Source of the DNA: Bacteroidota bacterium
Lineage (GTDB): Bacteria; Bacteroidota; Bacteroidia; Chitinophagales; Chitinophagaceae
NCBI GenBank assembly: GCA_018267575.1
Contig: JAFDYF010000040.1
Location: 1-64,000 of the forward strand
Reading direction: 5' to 3'
Length of the DNA: 64,000 nucleotides
Shown: one piece after another, positions 46,164-56,118 of the stretch
Layout: each line of letters starts with the position of its first letter
Position numbering within the stretch: the first letter of the stretch is position 1
The notes under the pieces: model-generated
Told to the model about the DNA's origin: nothing
Databases searched by the model: none
The model's input: the letters and a program-made list of their open reading frames with translations, nothing else
Program-made: the position numbers and the translations under genes

Positions 46164-47162
46164 TTAATAACCTTTTTCCAAATAAGTCAATACTACTTTG
46201 TAAATCAGTAGTAGGGGAGCTATTTCGAAGGCGCAAAGGTAAATAAAATAATGGAATAAGCTGATCCTAATTTCATTCCTTAACGCGGAGAAGCAGGTGG
46301 CAAACCGGTATATTAACAGAACACCCAGTATAAGATAAGAAATAGCAATGGCAATCCCGGCAATCAGAGGCCCACAAAAAGATATCATTATAATAATAGG
46401 TATCAAGATGATTCCTAATATTTTGTTTACCATAAATACGGTAAAGATGTAACCATCGGCCGCTTTGGGAACATTGAAAATCCATCCAGATAGCTTTAGC
46501 ACAAAAAACTTACCAAGATAAATAAGCGTTATGAGCAACATGCAATATAGGAATAGACTCCAAAAACTTTTTTGCAAAGTAAAGTGGTGATAATGTAATA
46601 CAAAGCTTGCATAACAGCCCGCAGAAAGTACAAAAAGGATATTCAGTAGCAAAGAAGCCAAGGGCATTTGCTGGGCCTGGTCCCGCATCTGCTGCTGTCG
46701 CATGGAAGCGCGGAAGAACAAGGCAAGCAGGCTATTGAGATATTTGTAAAAGAATAATTTAATAAAGGCAAAATAAAAGCATAGCCCAACCAAAAAATAA
46801 AACAATGCATCAAGCTGCTGAGCTTGATGCAATTCAATTTCTTCAGATTTAATCTTACCTAAAAAATTAAAATCGGGGCACAGCGCCAACGCATTCATAA
46901 AGTTGGAGACACTGGTATCCCTTACCAAGATAGGGGACAGACTGATTTTTGTTGTCAAAGAATCCGGCTGGCTGGGCAAGAAACTATCCTTTACCAATTT
47001 CACCGGTTTCTTTTTTTTCACAACCGCTTTGGGCTTAACAATGGTATCTGCTGAAACGATGGAAGAATCCCCAACAGTCTGTGCAGAAAGCGCATTGGTC
47101 AAAAAAATACAAAAAAGAAAGTAAAGGGTAAATTTCGTCACAGGTTGATTGTTGGTGTGCAA
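46164..47162 (-). CDS. DUF4271 membrane protein
   Basis: A 332-residue membrane protein with a signal-like N-terminus (LFCIFLTNALSAQ), a Lys/Ser-rich periplasmic linker and about six to seven transmembrane segments from residue 120 onward (for example FYFLVGLCFYFAFIKLFFY and GYIFTVFMVNKILGIILIPI). Members of this Bacteroidota family lie beside hemD, and that pairing is seen here. The function is unknown. A link to porphyrin or envelope biogenesis would be guesswork. Confidence 0.85.
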   Translation of the reverse strand: MHTNNQPVTKFTLYFLFCIFLTNALSAQTVGDSSIVSADTIVKPKAVVKKKKPVKLVKDSFLPSQPDSLTTKISLSPILVRDTSVSNFMNALALCPDFNFLGKIKSEEIELHQAQQLDALFYFLVGLCFYFAFIKLFFYKYLNSLLALFFRASMRQQQMRDQAQQMPLASLLLNILFVLSAGCYASFVLHYHHFTLQKSFWSLFLYCMLLITLIYLGKFFVLKLSGWIFNVPKAADGYIFTVFMVNKILGIILIPIIIMISFCGPLIAGIAIAISYLILGVLLIYRFATCFSALRNEIRISLFHYFIYLCAFEIAPLLLIYKVVLTYLEKGY

Positions 47163-47219
47163 AAATATTATAGTAAGCCCATTAAGGAAAATCTCTTTTG
47201 AGTCAACTTCTTCTATCCA

Positions 47220-49019
47220 CTAAAAAAACGCAACATACCCTAAATGGATCTTGGCAGCTCGAAAATTAAAGCTATTGCTGCCCTGTTTGCCAAGTGCATA
47301 GGATATATTGAAAATACCCGCTTTGGTTTCAAATGCCAATCCAAGCCCTGCCCCCATATAAGTATTTCTTTGCTGAACGGTACTAATATTGTTTTTTGCC
47401 CAACCTGCATCTAAAAAAGAAAAAAGGAAGGAGTTCATCCCGATCAGATAACGATACTCCAAGGTACCTACCGTATATTGGGATGCATAAATACTCTCCT
47501 CATCAAAACCACGGAGTAGTTTATACCCTCCAATCAGAAAAAGCTCATTGAGGAAATTGTTGGGGCTTTGGAAAACACCCGCATTCATGCCTAATTTCAA
47601 AGTACTTGCTCTCCCCATTTGAAAATAATGGGCAGCTTGCAATTTTATCCTGAATTGATAGCTTTTCAGTTTCAGGGAATCGTATAATGACTTATAAGAA
47701 AAACCCGAACCCGTAGGGTCGGTAAGACTGGTGATCGCATTGTTCTTCTTGATGGTTTTGGTGCCAACGATACCCGTAACCAGCAGTTCATTTCCCCGTC
47801 GGGGATTGAAACGGTAATTGGTATTATTATATTCATAGTTAAGCCCAAGGCCCACCGAACTGAGGTCCGAAACGGTATCTGGCAATTTACGGGTGGCAAG
47901 CACCTGCATCGTATCCACCTTTAATAAACTGGAAGAGGCAAACTGAATGAAGACCGTGCTGGTTTGGGTAGATGTAGCAAAATACTGGGCACCCAACTGA
48001 AAATTAATATTAATAAATGTGCTGTCCTTTTTGAACAAACTAAAACTGGTATTGATACCAAAGGGTGATTTAAATAGATAGGGCTGCATATAGGAAATAT
48101 CCAATCGGGGTGTTTTGGGCTGAAGCTGTTGCCAGCTAAGGCTCATCGCCTCCCCATTACCAAGTGCGTTTTTCAGATTGATGGTGGCCTGCCCCGTGAC
48201 CAGGAGTTTGCTCGAAGTATTGACGCCATTGGTATTGGGGGAAGGCAAAAAACCAACCAATGCATCAATCTGGCTGCTCTTTTTGGGTTTTAAATAAAGG
48301 TCCAGCACAGAACCCGTACCCAGGAGCATCAGCTTCCAAGGTTGTTGTTCCTGTATATAGGGAAGCTCCAAGATTTTTCTACTGATGGATTCCAGCTTTT
48401 CTTTTTTATAAATACTACCATTGCGAATATTCAAATAGCGTTGTAAAAAATCATTTGAAATTTTAGCACTGCCATAAGCCCGTATGCTATCAATCTTGTA
48501 CAAAGGGCCACAATCAATTTTAAGTTTGCCGGCCAACTGATTATCCTGTAAGCTGATGCTGTCTAAATATATTTTGGCAAATGGATAGCCATTATTTTCC
48601 ATATAGTTCAATACCTGCTGTTGGGATCCTTTGAACAGGTTGAAGTCGATTTGCTTGCCTGAAAACTTTTTTCCGCTCCAGCCCGAAGCTTCCAATAAGT
48701 CTGCATCCTGTTTGCCAGACTTAATCTGTCCCCATTTATAGCTGTCGCCGATATATAATTGTACAATGGCCTTTACTGAATCGGTATATACACTATCAAC
48801 GGAAACATTGATAAAGCCTTTTGATTTGAGCAGGGTCGGCAACCCGTTTATATACTCCAGACAATCGGACTGGCTTTTGAAAGAAGGTTTGAAATCTGTG
48901 TTTTTTTGAAGGAATAAAGAATCTTTGTCAACGACCGTTATTTTCAACTGGTATTGAGCATACCCGCCGAAAGAGGCAATCAAAAACAACATGCACCAGT
49001 ATAATCTTAATTTTGCCAT
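47220..49019 (-). CDS. Outer-membrane BamA/TamA-family assembly-like protein
   Basis: A 599-residue outer-membrane protein with a signal ending near GGYAQYQ. The N-terminal half has POTRA-like segments (GPLYKIDSIRAYGSAKISNDFLQ-type sequence near residues 170-195). The C-terminal half is a 16-stranded barrel with the conserved loop-6 motif in LLRGFDEES and the closing strand HLGYVAFF, which ends in the aromatic residue needed for barrel insertion. It is shorter than a true BamA (5 POTRA), so it is more likely a TamA/BamA-like paralogue. It is divergent from hemW, with 51 bp between starts. Confidence 0.85.
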   Translation of the reverse strand: MAKLRLYWCMLFLIASFGGYAQYQLKITVVDKDSLFLQKNTDFKPSFKSQSDCLEYINGLPTLLKSKGFINVSVDSVYTDSVKAIVQLYIGDSYKWGQIKSGKQDADLLEASGWSGKKFSGKQIDFNLFKGSQQQVLNYMENNGYPFAKIYLDSISLQDNQLAGKLKIDCGPLYKIDSIRAYGSAKISNDFLQRYLNIRNGSIYKKEKLESISRKILELPYIQEQQPWKLMLLGTGSVLDLYLKPKKSSQIDALVGFLPSPNTNGVNTSSKLLVTGQATINLKNALGNGEAMSLSWQQLQPKTPRLDISYMQPYLFKSPFGINTSFSLFKKDSTFININFQLGAQYFATSTQTSTVFIQFASSSLLKVDTMQVLATRKLPDTVSDLSSVGLGLNYEYNNTNYRFNPRRGNELLVTGIVGTKTIKKNNAITSLTDPTGSGFSYKSLYDSLKLKSYQFRIKLQAAHYFQMGRASTLKLGMNAGVFQSPNNFLNELFLIGGYKLLRGFDEESIYASQYTVGTLEYRYLIGMNSFLFSFLDAGWAKNNISTVQQRNTYMGAGLGLAFETKAGIFNISYALGKQGSNSFNFRAAKIHLGYVAFF

Positions 49020-49070
49020 CTCGAAAGCAGGTAATTTACAGGCAACTTATTCAAAAAATTTCCAAACAGC

Positions 49071-50204
49071 ATGGCGGGCATCTATATTCATATTCCATTT
49101 TGTAAACAGGCCTGCCACTATTGCAATTTCCATTTCTCCACCTCGCTGCGGTACAAAAACGATTTTGTGGCCGCTTTATTGAAAGAAATGGATATTCGAA
49201 AAGAATATTTAGACAATGAAAGCATTGAAACCCTGTATTTTGGCGGTGGAACCCCATCACTACTCAACATGGATGAGCTCACTAAAATACTGGAGACCCT
49301 CTCCCACTGCTTCACCATCGACGGCAATGCCGAAATTACGCTGGAAGCGAACCCCGACGATATTAGTATCGAAAAACTAAGGGGGTGGAAACAAGAGGGC
49401 ATCAACCGGCTGAGTATCGGCACCCAATCTTTTTTTGAAGAAGACCTGATCGAAATGAACCGGGCTCATCATGCCCAACAGGCTATCGACAGTATTCAAT
49501 CCGCACAGGCAGAAGGGTTCGACAATATCAATGTGGACCTGATTTATGGAAGCCCTAGCCTAAGTAATGAACGGTGGAAACAAAACTTGGAAATAGCCAT
49601 CCGTTTAGGAACGCCCCATTTATCCTGCTATGCACTTACAGTTGAACCCAAAACCCCACTTGATAAAATGATTAGGCAAAAAAAGGCCCATGCTACCAAT
49701 CCCGACCAACAGGCAGGCCAATATTCGATACTAATGGATTTGATGAAAGAAGCAGGTTACGAGCATTACGAGATCTCGAACTTTGCCAAGCCAAGTAAAA
49801 GAAGCCGACATAATACCTCCTACTGGAAAGGAGAAAAATATCTTGGGCTAGGACCAGCAGCCCATTCCTATAATGGTATTGAGAGAGCATGGAATATCGC
49901 CAACAACCAGCAGTATATTCAATCCATCAAGGAAAATAAATTAGCCTCGGAAAAAGAGATACTTACCCAAACACAAATGTTGAATGAATATATCATGGTT
50001 TCATTAAGAACTATGGAAGGTTGTAATCTACAGTTTGTTGAAAGCAAGTTTGGCAAGATTGTCCGAGAACGACTCTATGAAAATGCAAAACCATTTTTTG
50101 CAAATGGAACTCTTCAGGAGGAAAAAGAGAGCATGGTTTTAACTACCAAAGGAAAATTTTTGGCGGATGGCATTGCCTCGGATTTATTTTTTGACAGTCT
50201 GTAG
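49071..50204 (+). CDS. hemW: Radical SAM heme chaperone HemW
   Basis: A 377-residue radical-SAM protein. The Fe-S motif CKQACHYC provides Cys11, Cys15 and Cys18 of the CxxxCxxC pattern, followed by FGGGTPSLL and the HemW-specific HNTSYW motif in place of true coproporphyrinogen dehydrogenase features. HemW binds heme and delivers it to respiratory enzymes. It differs from HemN, and the HNxxYW motif supports that call. It lies near hemD, and its 3' end overlaps a small antisense ORF by 21 bp. Confidence 0.93.
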   Translation: MAGIYIHIPFCKQACHYCNFHFSTSLRYKNDFVAALLKEMDIRKEYLDNESIETLYFGGGTPSLLNMDELTKILETLSHCFTIDGNAEITLEANPDDISIEKLRGWKQEGINRLSIGTQSFFEEDLIEMNRAHHAQQAIDSIQSAQAEGFDNINVDLIYGSPSLSNERWKQNLEIAIRLGTPHLSCYALTVEPKTPLDKMIRQKKAHATNPDQQAGQYSILMDLMKEAGYEHYEISNFAKPSKRSRHNTSYWKGEKYLGLGPAAHSYNGIERAWNIANNQQYIQSIKENKLASEKEILTQTQMLNEYIMVSLRTMEGCNLQFVESKFGKIVRERLYENAKPFFANGTLQEEKESMVLTTKGKFLADGIASDLFFDSL

Positions 50205-50339
50205 CTGTTTATGGTGCTGTATTTGTCGAGCGTCTTTATGTTTACTAATTATGAGCTTGACAGCCTGGGAAATGGTCAAAAAAGCCACCATCATGAGTAT
50301 CCCAGTAAACCCGAAACTGCTATAAGAAAGAGGCATCAT
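50184..50339 (-). CDS. Small single-helix membrane protein, 51 residues (unlisted)
   Basis: An uninterrupted ATG-to-TAA frame of 51 codons: a short start (MMPLSYSSFG), a transmembrane helix (about 11-30, FTGILMMVAFLTISQAVKLI) and a Lys/His-rich tail. It begins 24 bp after the gpsA stop on the same strand, so it could share the gpsA transcript, and it overlaps the end of hemW by 21 bp. The hydrophobic-then-basic layout is that of many real bacterial microproteins. Still, such short ORFs also occur by chance, and I know no family. Confidence 0.5.
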   Translation of the reverse strand: MMPLSYSSFGFTGILMMVAFLTISQAVKLIISKHKDARQIQHHKQLQTVKK

Positions 50340-50363
50340 TGTTTTAAGAGTTGTTCCAATTTA

Positions 50364-51404
50364 TCAGACCAATAAAGACTCCAATTGTTTGAAGCCATCG
50401 GCAACTTTAACATTTTCCCATAAAATTCGGTACACGGTTTCCGCAATCGGCATTTCTGCTTTCACCTTTTGATTGACTTGAAAAATACAGCGGCTGGCAT
50501 TATACCCTTCGGCCACCATATTCAGTTCCAGTTTTGCAGACCTTACGGAATAGCCCTTACCAATCATATTGCCAAAAGTCCGGTTTCGGCTATGCATGGA
50601 ATAGCAGGTCACCAATAAATCCCCCAAATACACCGATGCTGCATAGTTGGCGTTTCTTTTATGGGAAATCGCATTTTCGCCGTCATGAACCCCTACCTCA
50701 ATTCTACTAATTCCCACTTTGCGTAAGAACCCAGCCATCTCGTCGGCACAGTTTGCAATAAAAACGCTTAAAAAATTGTCGCCATACTCAAGACCATGGG
50801 CAATACCCGCACCCAATGCATAGATATTTTTTAGTACTGCCGCATATTGTACACCCTGCACATCATTGTTCACGATGGTGGTGATATAGTCAGTGGAAAA
50901 ATAAGACGCAATTTCCTGAGCCTTGGATTCATCCATGCCCGAAAAAGTGAGATAGGAAAGTTTTTCTGTGGCTACTTCTTCCGCATGGCAAGGGCCCATG
51001 ACCGTAAAGTAGTCGCTCATGCTCACATTGAATTTCTTTTTTAGGTATTCATTCAATAACAAATTTTCATCAGGCAAAATCCCTTTAACGGCGGAGATTA
51101 TTTTTTTCCCTTTGAAGATATGTTTGTCCAATTTCTTAATAGTGCCGGCCACATAAGCGGAAGGTACAGCAATCAGTATATAGTCAGATGCCTGGATTAC
51201 CTCCGAAACATCTTGGCTTAGCACAAAACAGGAAGGGTCAAAATCAACAGAACTAAGATAATTCGGGTTGTTATGTTTGGTCTGTAAATGTTTTAAGGCC
51301 GCCTCGTTCCTCACCCACCAATTAATGACTGATTTATTATCCGTCAAAATCTTTGCTAGGGCGGTTGCCCAACTCCCACTGCCAACAATACCAAATCTGT
51401 TCAT
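50364..51404 (-). CDS. gpsA: NAD(P)-dependent glycerol-3-phosphate dehydrogenase
   Basis: A 346-residue GpsA. The N-terminal cofactor motif GSGSWATALAKIL (residues 7-19), WWVRNE, the conserved Lys in AAVLKNIYALGAGIAHGLEYGDN (catalytic and substrate-binding region), and HDGENAISHKRN are all present. It makes sn-glycerol-3-phosphate from DHAP for phospholipid synthesis. It is a stand-alone housekeeping gene, with a small membrane ORF following on the same strand. Confidence 0.95.
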   Translation of the reverse strand: MNRFGIVGSGSWATALAKILTDNKSVINWWVRNEAALKHLQTKHNNPNYLSSVDFDPSCFVLSQDVSEVIQASDYILIAVPSAYVAGTIKKLDKHIFKGKKIISAVKGILPDENLLLNEYLKKKFNVSMSDYFTVMGPCHAEEVATEKLSYLTFSGMDESKAQEIASYFSTDYITTIVNNDVQGVQYAAVLKNIYALGAGIAHGLEYGDNFLSVFIANCADEMAGFLRKVGISRIEVGVHDGENAISHKRNANYAASVYLGDLLVTCYSMHSRNRTFGNMIGKGYSVRSAKLELNMVAEGYNASRCIFQVNQKVKAEMPIAETVYRILWENVKVADGFKQLESLLV

Positions 51405-51448
51405 GATAAATATTTAATACTCAATATGCCTATCCCTACAAAAATAAA

Positions 51449-51482
51449 AAAGTTTGAAAAGCAAAACTGCTTTTCAAACTTT
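51449..51482 (-). terminator. Terminator of the efflux operon
   Basis: AAAGTTTGAAAAGCA (51449-51463) and TGCTTTTCAAACTTT (51468-51482) form a perfect 15-bp stem with an AAAC loop, with A/T-rich runs on both sides, about 50 bp after the adaptor-gene stop on the - strand. It should also separate this operon from gpsA. Confidence 0.8.
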
Positions 51483-51530
51483 TAATAACATCTCTTTGTA
51501 CTTATTATAAAAATTTGAGAGGCGATACCA

Positions 51531-52904
51531 TTAATTTTTCTTCGTATCAAACAGTTTATCCTTTGGCACTACTTTTACTTTAGAACTATCATTCAGGATT
51601 TTGCTCACGGTGCTATAAGGTCCGGTAATCACTTCATCACCTTCTTTTAATCCATCCAGAACCTCGATATAATTAATATCCTGCAAACCCGTTTTTACTT
51701 TTGTTTTTCTCACCAAGCCTCCCGGTTTCAATACAAAAACAACTTCATCCACATCGTTTCCAGAAACCTTTGAACTACTTTCGTCACTGTTATCATTATC
51801 AGGTCCATCTTTTTTAGCGCTGGCACCTTTGTCTGCATTTTTATCCCTGGTCGTTACAGAATTGATCGGCACAGAAAGCACATCCTTATGTGTGTTGGTT
51901 TCAATATCCGCACTGGCTGTCATGCCGGGTCTAAAAGGAAAATATTTAGGTCTTTTGATCTCGTACAAATCTTTGTAGGATTGTGGCATCAACCTGATAT
52001 GCACTTTGTAATTGGTAACATCATTGGCAGATGCCGCGGCGGTGGTGGCTGTAGAAGCTACACTACTGGCTATTTGTGTAACGACACCCCTAAATTTTCT
52101 ATTGTTATATGCATCTATTTCAATATTAGCGGTATCACCCAAATGCACTTTAGGAATATCGTTTTCTCCCACATCCACAATCGCTTCGATCTTGCTCATA
52201 TCAGCCACCCGCATCATTTCGGTACCCGCCATCATACCATTACCTACTACCCTTTCTCCCTTTTTAATACTCAAAGAAGAAATCACTCCATTCATAGGAG
52301 CTACAACAGTGGTACGGCTCAAGTTCTTGGCCGCTACGTTCAGATTAGCGCGAGCACTTGCAGCACCTGCCTGATTGCCAATGATGCTTTGTTGCGCCGC
52401 TTTATAGTTTGCTTCCGCAGACAGATAAGCACTCTCGGCTTGATCATATTCAGATTGGGAAATCACTTTATCTTTTAGCAACTGCTTTTGTCTATCCAAG
52501 GTTTTTTTATTCTGGTCCAAAACTGCTTTAAGTCCCGGTAATTGAGCTGCACTATTGGATGCCACTGCCTCTTGTTGATTCAATTGGGCAGCGGCCTGGT
52601 CACGCTGGGTAGTATAGATGTCTGCATAAATCTTGGCAAGCTCCTGCCCTTTTCTTACACTATCACCTTCCTGCACGGAAAGGTCAACGACTTCACCAGA
52701 AATATCTGGACTTATCTTTACCTCCACCTCAGGGTATATTTTTCCGCTAGCCGTCACAATTTCAGTAATGTTGCGCTTGGCCACTTTTTCGGAGGAAACC
52801 TTTATCCCCTCATCCTTGCCAAATACACCGGCCTTTTTTAATCCTACCAAGATGAGGATAAGTACGGCCAGACTGATAATAACCCAAAGCAATTTCTTAT
52901 TCAT
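51531..52904 (-). CDS. Efflux pump periplasmic adaptor (HlyD/MacA/RND membrane-fusion family)
   Basis: A 457-residue adaptor with one N-terminal transmembrane helix (about 5-22, LLWVIISLAVLILILVGL), then a beta-barrel/lipoyl half-motif (GKIYPEVEVKISPDISGEV), a long coiled-coil hairpin (about 100-200), the matching lipoyl half (VVAPMNGVISSLSIKKGERV), and C-terminal beta-barrel and membrane-proximal domains. The region around 350-385 is rich in Lys, Asp, Ser and Gly and looks disordered. It lies 20 bp downstream of the TolC-family gene. No RND or MacB-type pump gene accompanies it in the window. Confidence 0.9.
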   Translation of the reverse strand: MNKKLLWVIISLAVLILILVGLKKAGVFGKDEGIKVSSEKVAKRNITEIVTASGKIYPEVEVKISPDISGEVVDLSVQEGDSVRKGQELAKIYADIYTTQRDQAAAQLNQQEAVASNSAAQLPGLKAVLDQNKKTLDRQKQLLKDKVISQSEYDQAESAYLSAEANYKAAQQSIIGNQAGAASARANLNVAAKNLSRTTVVAPMNGVISSLSIKKGERVVGNGMMAGTEMMRVADMSKIEAIVDVGENDIPKVHLGDTANIEIDAYNNRKFRGVVTQIASSVASTATTAAASANDVTNYKVHIRLMPQSYKDLYEIKRPKYFPFRPGMTASADIETNTHKDVLSVPINSVTTRDKNADKGASAKKDGPDNDNSDESSSKVSGNDVDEVVFVLKPGGLVRKTKVKTGLQDINYIEVLDGLKEGDEVITGPYSTVSKILNDSSKVKVVPKDKLFDTKKN

Positions 52905-52924
52905 AAATAGAAAGGTTGTGCGTT

Positions 52925-54352
52925 TTACAATTTTATTCCCATGCCCTTATAGAATTCCAGTACTTTCATCTTAAACACATAATCAAACTGGGCCGAGAGC
53001 ATATTTACTTTTGCCTTAAAATAGTTGTTTTGATTGGTGATCAGGTCAATGGTATTCAACATTCCCACATCATATCTTTTTTGTGCAAACTCATAACTAC
53101 GTTGGGTAGCATCTACTGCAATTTTACTAGCCTTGAATTTTTCATAGGCACTTACAGAAACCGCATAAGCCAGATAGATATTTTGTTTTAAAGCTAGGTT
53201 ATCGGATTGTTGCTGTAGCTCGTTATTTTTAACATTCAATTTCGATTTTTCATAATTGGTCCTTAATGTACCCGAATTAAAAATTGGGATATTAACCGAA
53301 AGACCTATAGACTGCCTAAAAGCTTGGTTCAACTGGCTTCCATAGGGTTGCTTCCTTAAAAGTGGCGCATTGTAAGGATCTGATATTACCGAATAATCAG
53401 TCCCATTCACTTTGACTGACCCAATTCTTGCACCTGGATATTGAATAAACCCATTTGCTTCCATCGCTTGATTAGTATAGGTTGAGCTTAATCCGCCAAA
53501 CAAGGAAAAAGTTGGTAATAGAGCGGCTTTATTTGCAAGTACGGTCTTTTGTGCCGATTGTATCAAGAGTGCATCATATTTCTGAAGTGGTTGGTTCTTC
53601 AAGGCAAGTTCATAAACATCCTTGGGTTGTAAGTCAGCAAGATTTTCCAGAGGAATACTTTCGACAGGAGGGGTTTCCAAATCAAAAGGGGCAGCAGCAT
53701 CCAAGCTCAAATAAGCTTTTACCGATAATGCTTGTTGCTCTAATGTGGATTTGGCAGTTACATATGCGGAACTGTCCTGAGCTACTTGAGATTCTAATTC
53801 CGCCGCATTTAGTTCGGGCAAAGTACCTGCAGCTACTTGCTTTCGCGTGTTTTCAAGTTGGGATTGTGACAAACTCAGTTGAAGGGCTGCCAATTTCATT
53901 TGTTCATTGGCTTGCAAAAAAGAAAGATATGCATTGGCCACATTGAGGGAAATATCATTTTTGAGTTTCTCTGTATTAGCATTGGCAGCCAGAAAAGCAA
54001 AATGATTGCTCGCAATTGTATTTCTTAAATTACCAAAATTATAAACATTGATATTGGATTGTAAAGAATAAGAATTATAAAACAACCCAGAGGTGACTAA
54101 GGCAAAGGTCTGCGGATTTTGGGTATAACCTGCATTATAAGAAAGATTGGTGCCAAAGCCCAATGTTGGTATTTGCGAAAGCTTACTTTGCTTTAAAGTA
54201 AGTTCGGAAATACGAGCCTGTACATCGGCCTGCTTTACAGAAATATTATTAGCCACGGCATATTCCACGCAGCGCCTCAAATCCCATTTATCCTGCGCAC
54301 TGCCAATAAAATAAATAGAGCAAAGAGTTGATAATAAAAGAAACTTTTTCAT
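52925..54352 (-). CDS. TolC-family outer-membrane efflux channel
   Basis: A 475-residue outer-membrane efflux protein. A signal peptide (ending FIGSAQDKW) precedes WDLRRCVEYAVANNISVKQA and the two homologous OEP repeats, with long helices (QTSYLSFLQANEQMKLAALQL-type sequence). The C-terminal helix carries the RYDVGMLNTIDLI motif usual for the family. The frame opens four codons upstream at TTG, but ATG at 54352 (MKKFLLL) is preferred. It pairs with the adaptor gene downstream. The pump's exported substrate is unknown. Confidence 0.91.
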   Translation of the reverse strand: MKKFLLLSTLCSIYFIGSAQDKWDLRRCVEYAVANNISVKQADVQARISELTLKQSKLSQIPTLGFGTNLSYNAGYTQNPQTFALVTSGLFYNSYSLQSNINVYNFGNLRNTIASNHFAFLAANANTEKLKNDISLNVANAYLSFLQANEQMKLAALQLSLSQSQLENTRKQVAAGTLPELNAAELESQVAQDSSAYVTAKSTLEQQALSVKAYLSLDAAAPFDLETPPVESIPLENLADLQPKDVYELALKNQPLQKYDALLIQSAQKTVLANKAALLPTFSLFGGLSSTYTNQAMEANGFIQYPGARIGSVKVNGTDYSVISDPYNAPLLRKQPYGSQLNQAFRQSIGLSVNIPIFNSGTLRTNYEKSKLNVKNNELQQQSDNLALKQNIYLAYAVSVSAYEKFKASKIAVDATQRSYEFAQKRYDVGMLNTIDLITNQNNYFKAKVNMLSAQFDYVFKMKVLEFYKGMGIKL

Positions 54353-54364
54353 GGTAAAGCGCAA

Positions 54365-54721
54365 ATTTAAATTAGATGCTGTGGAGGATACGGATTTTGT
54401 GATAAATGGTCTTGGTTGAAGTATTTTGCTAAAATAATGAATGATAGCGCATCCTGAACAACAAAATGGTTAAAATTCATGCCGTTCATAATTTTTTTCA
54501 AAAAAGTCAAGCCTCTACACAATTATAGGAGTAGGGTTTCTTCAAAAAATCATAAACGTTTCAAACTTGGCATGTCGGCATCCAGTGTGATTATCCTCCC
54601 GAACCCTATAGAACACTGAAAAATGATTAGGTTGCCAAAATTGACCAACGGTCACGAATATCCGTCTTATTACTTTGAAAACCGTTCACTCCAAACAATT
54701 GGTCCAAAAATCAAAATTCCA
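54365..54721. other. Spacer between the TolC-family gene and the permease gene
   Basis: 357 bp on the upstream side of the TolC-family gene and downstream of the permease stop, so it should carry the efflux operon promoter. CAAATTTA at 54362-54369 (TAAATTTG on the - strand) fits the -7 consensus but lies too close to the ATG to be convincing. No gene or strong terminator is seen. Confidence 0.4.
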
Positions 54722-56059
54722 TCAAGCTTCCGGGCTTTGGGATTTAAACCGATGGATCAAAAAGTAAAGGACAAGAAATACGGCAAAAACAGAAAGCCCA
54801 ATCACGGCATATTGGGGAAAGGTCAGCGTAATGATGATGGCTACAAAAACATAAGCGAGCACAAAAAGCAAGGGCATCAAAGGATATAATTTCATGGAAT
54901 AAATGCCCGTACCATCAAGATGCTTGGTTTTCTTTCGGAGCACAAAAATGGTCGCTGCCGAAGTGGCCATGCCAATAGAATCCAAAAAAATGGTAAAACT
55001 CAGGATTTTATCAAAAGTATCGGCAAAAAACAAAACAATAATGCATACGGCCGCAAACACGGTTAGGCTTACCGTGAGCACATCCCTTTTTTCATCCTTT
55101 TTTTTGAAAGAAACTGGCAAAATACCATCCTCGCTCATGGCATACATTACGCGAGGGTTACTCAACAATATTACGTTTACATAGGCAAGCACTGCAACGA
55201 ACAATAAAATGGATGAGACCCACCTGCCGGTAGCCCCGAACATCTTTTCTGCTACCAAGGAAGCAATGCCCTTTGCATTCTTCAGTTCCTCAAAGCCAAT
55301 GATTTTATAATAGGAATAGCTAACCAACAAGTATAGCACGATGATTACCAAGATGCCTATAAAAACACCTCTTGGTATATTTTTTTGCGGGTTTTCTATT
55401 TCTTCACCAAAATTGATGGTCTGCTGGTAGCCCCCATAGGTAAATGAAGTTGCCTTTAATGCGATACCAAAAGAAAGTACGGTTGCCCAAAGCCCTGCTT
55501 TGGTCGGGTTTTGCAGCATGGGGGAATGGGTATATAAATGTGGGAAAAACAAGGCTCCAATGATAATAACCAGCATCCCTATTTTAATAAGCATCAGTAC
55601 ATTTTGGGTTTTCGAACTCATGCGCAGTCCCATCAGATTTACTCCATAAAACAAAATAATGGCGCTCATGGCAATCAATGAACGAATGAAGGAAGAAGGT
55701 TCGGTAGCAAAAATCACCTGCGAAATATATTCACTGCCAATCAATGCCACACCAGATAAGGAAGCAGCATTAGAAATAAGGATGATGCAATTGATCGCAA
55801 AAGCAATGGAAGGATGATATGCATAGGAAAACACTTTATAATAACCACCCGTAACCGGATAACGACTGCCAATCTCCGCATAGGTAAGTGCCCCACAAAA
55901 TGCCACGATGCCACCAACCACCCAAGCACCAAAAAATATAGAAGGACTGAGTGCTGCTTCCGCAGCATCCTTGGAAGTACGAAAAATGCCAAGCCCAATC
56001 ACGAGACCAATCACGATCATCGTCAAATCAAAGAGGTTCAGCTTGGATGGTTTCTTCAT
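54722..56059 (-). CDS. APC-family amino acid permease
   Basis: A 445-residue membrane protein of the amino acid/polyamine/organocation superfamily, with about twelve transmembrane helices. The first-helix motif TMIVIGLVIGLGIF (with the unwound GxG region) and GSRYPVTGGYYKVF are typical of L-type amino acid transporter-like members. It probably takes up amino acids or exchanges them. The specificity cannot be read from the sequence. It is monocistronic, divergent from the TonB receptor gene at 56161. Confidence 0.9.
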   Translation of the reverse strand: MKKPSKLNLFDLTMIVIGLVIGLGIFRTSKDAAEAALSPSIFFGAWVVGGIVAFCGALTYAEIGSRYPVTGGYYKVFSYAYHPSIAFAINCIILISNAASLSGVALIGSEYISQVIFATEPSSFIRSLIAMSAIILFYGVNLMGLRMSSKTQNVLMLIKIGMLVIIIGALFFPHLYTHSPMLQNPTKAGLWATVLSFGIALKATSFTYGGYQQTINFGEEIENPQKNIPRGVFIGILVIIVLYLLVSYSYYKIIGFEELKNAKGIASLVAEKMFGATGRWVSSILLFVAVLAYVNVILLSNPRVMYAMSEDGILPVSFKKKDEKRDVLTVSLTVFAAVCIIVLFFADTFDKILSFTIFLDSIGMATSAATIFVLRKKTKHLDGTGIYSMKLYPLMPLLFVLAYVFVAIIITLTFPQYAVIGLSVFAVFLVLYFLIHRFKSQSPEA

Positions 56060-56118
56060 GATTCAAGATAAAATGAATAATATTATTGAAGCGTTCAAGA
56101 TAGCGAAATAATCTGTAT

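Noticed and set aside
53482..53946. 154-codon + strand frame opposite the TolC-family gene
   Set aside because: It is antisense to the conserved OEP repeat region and has no recognisable domain.
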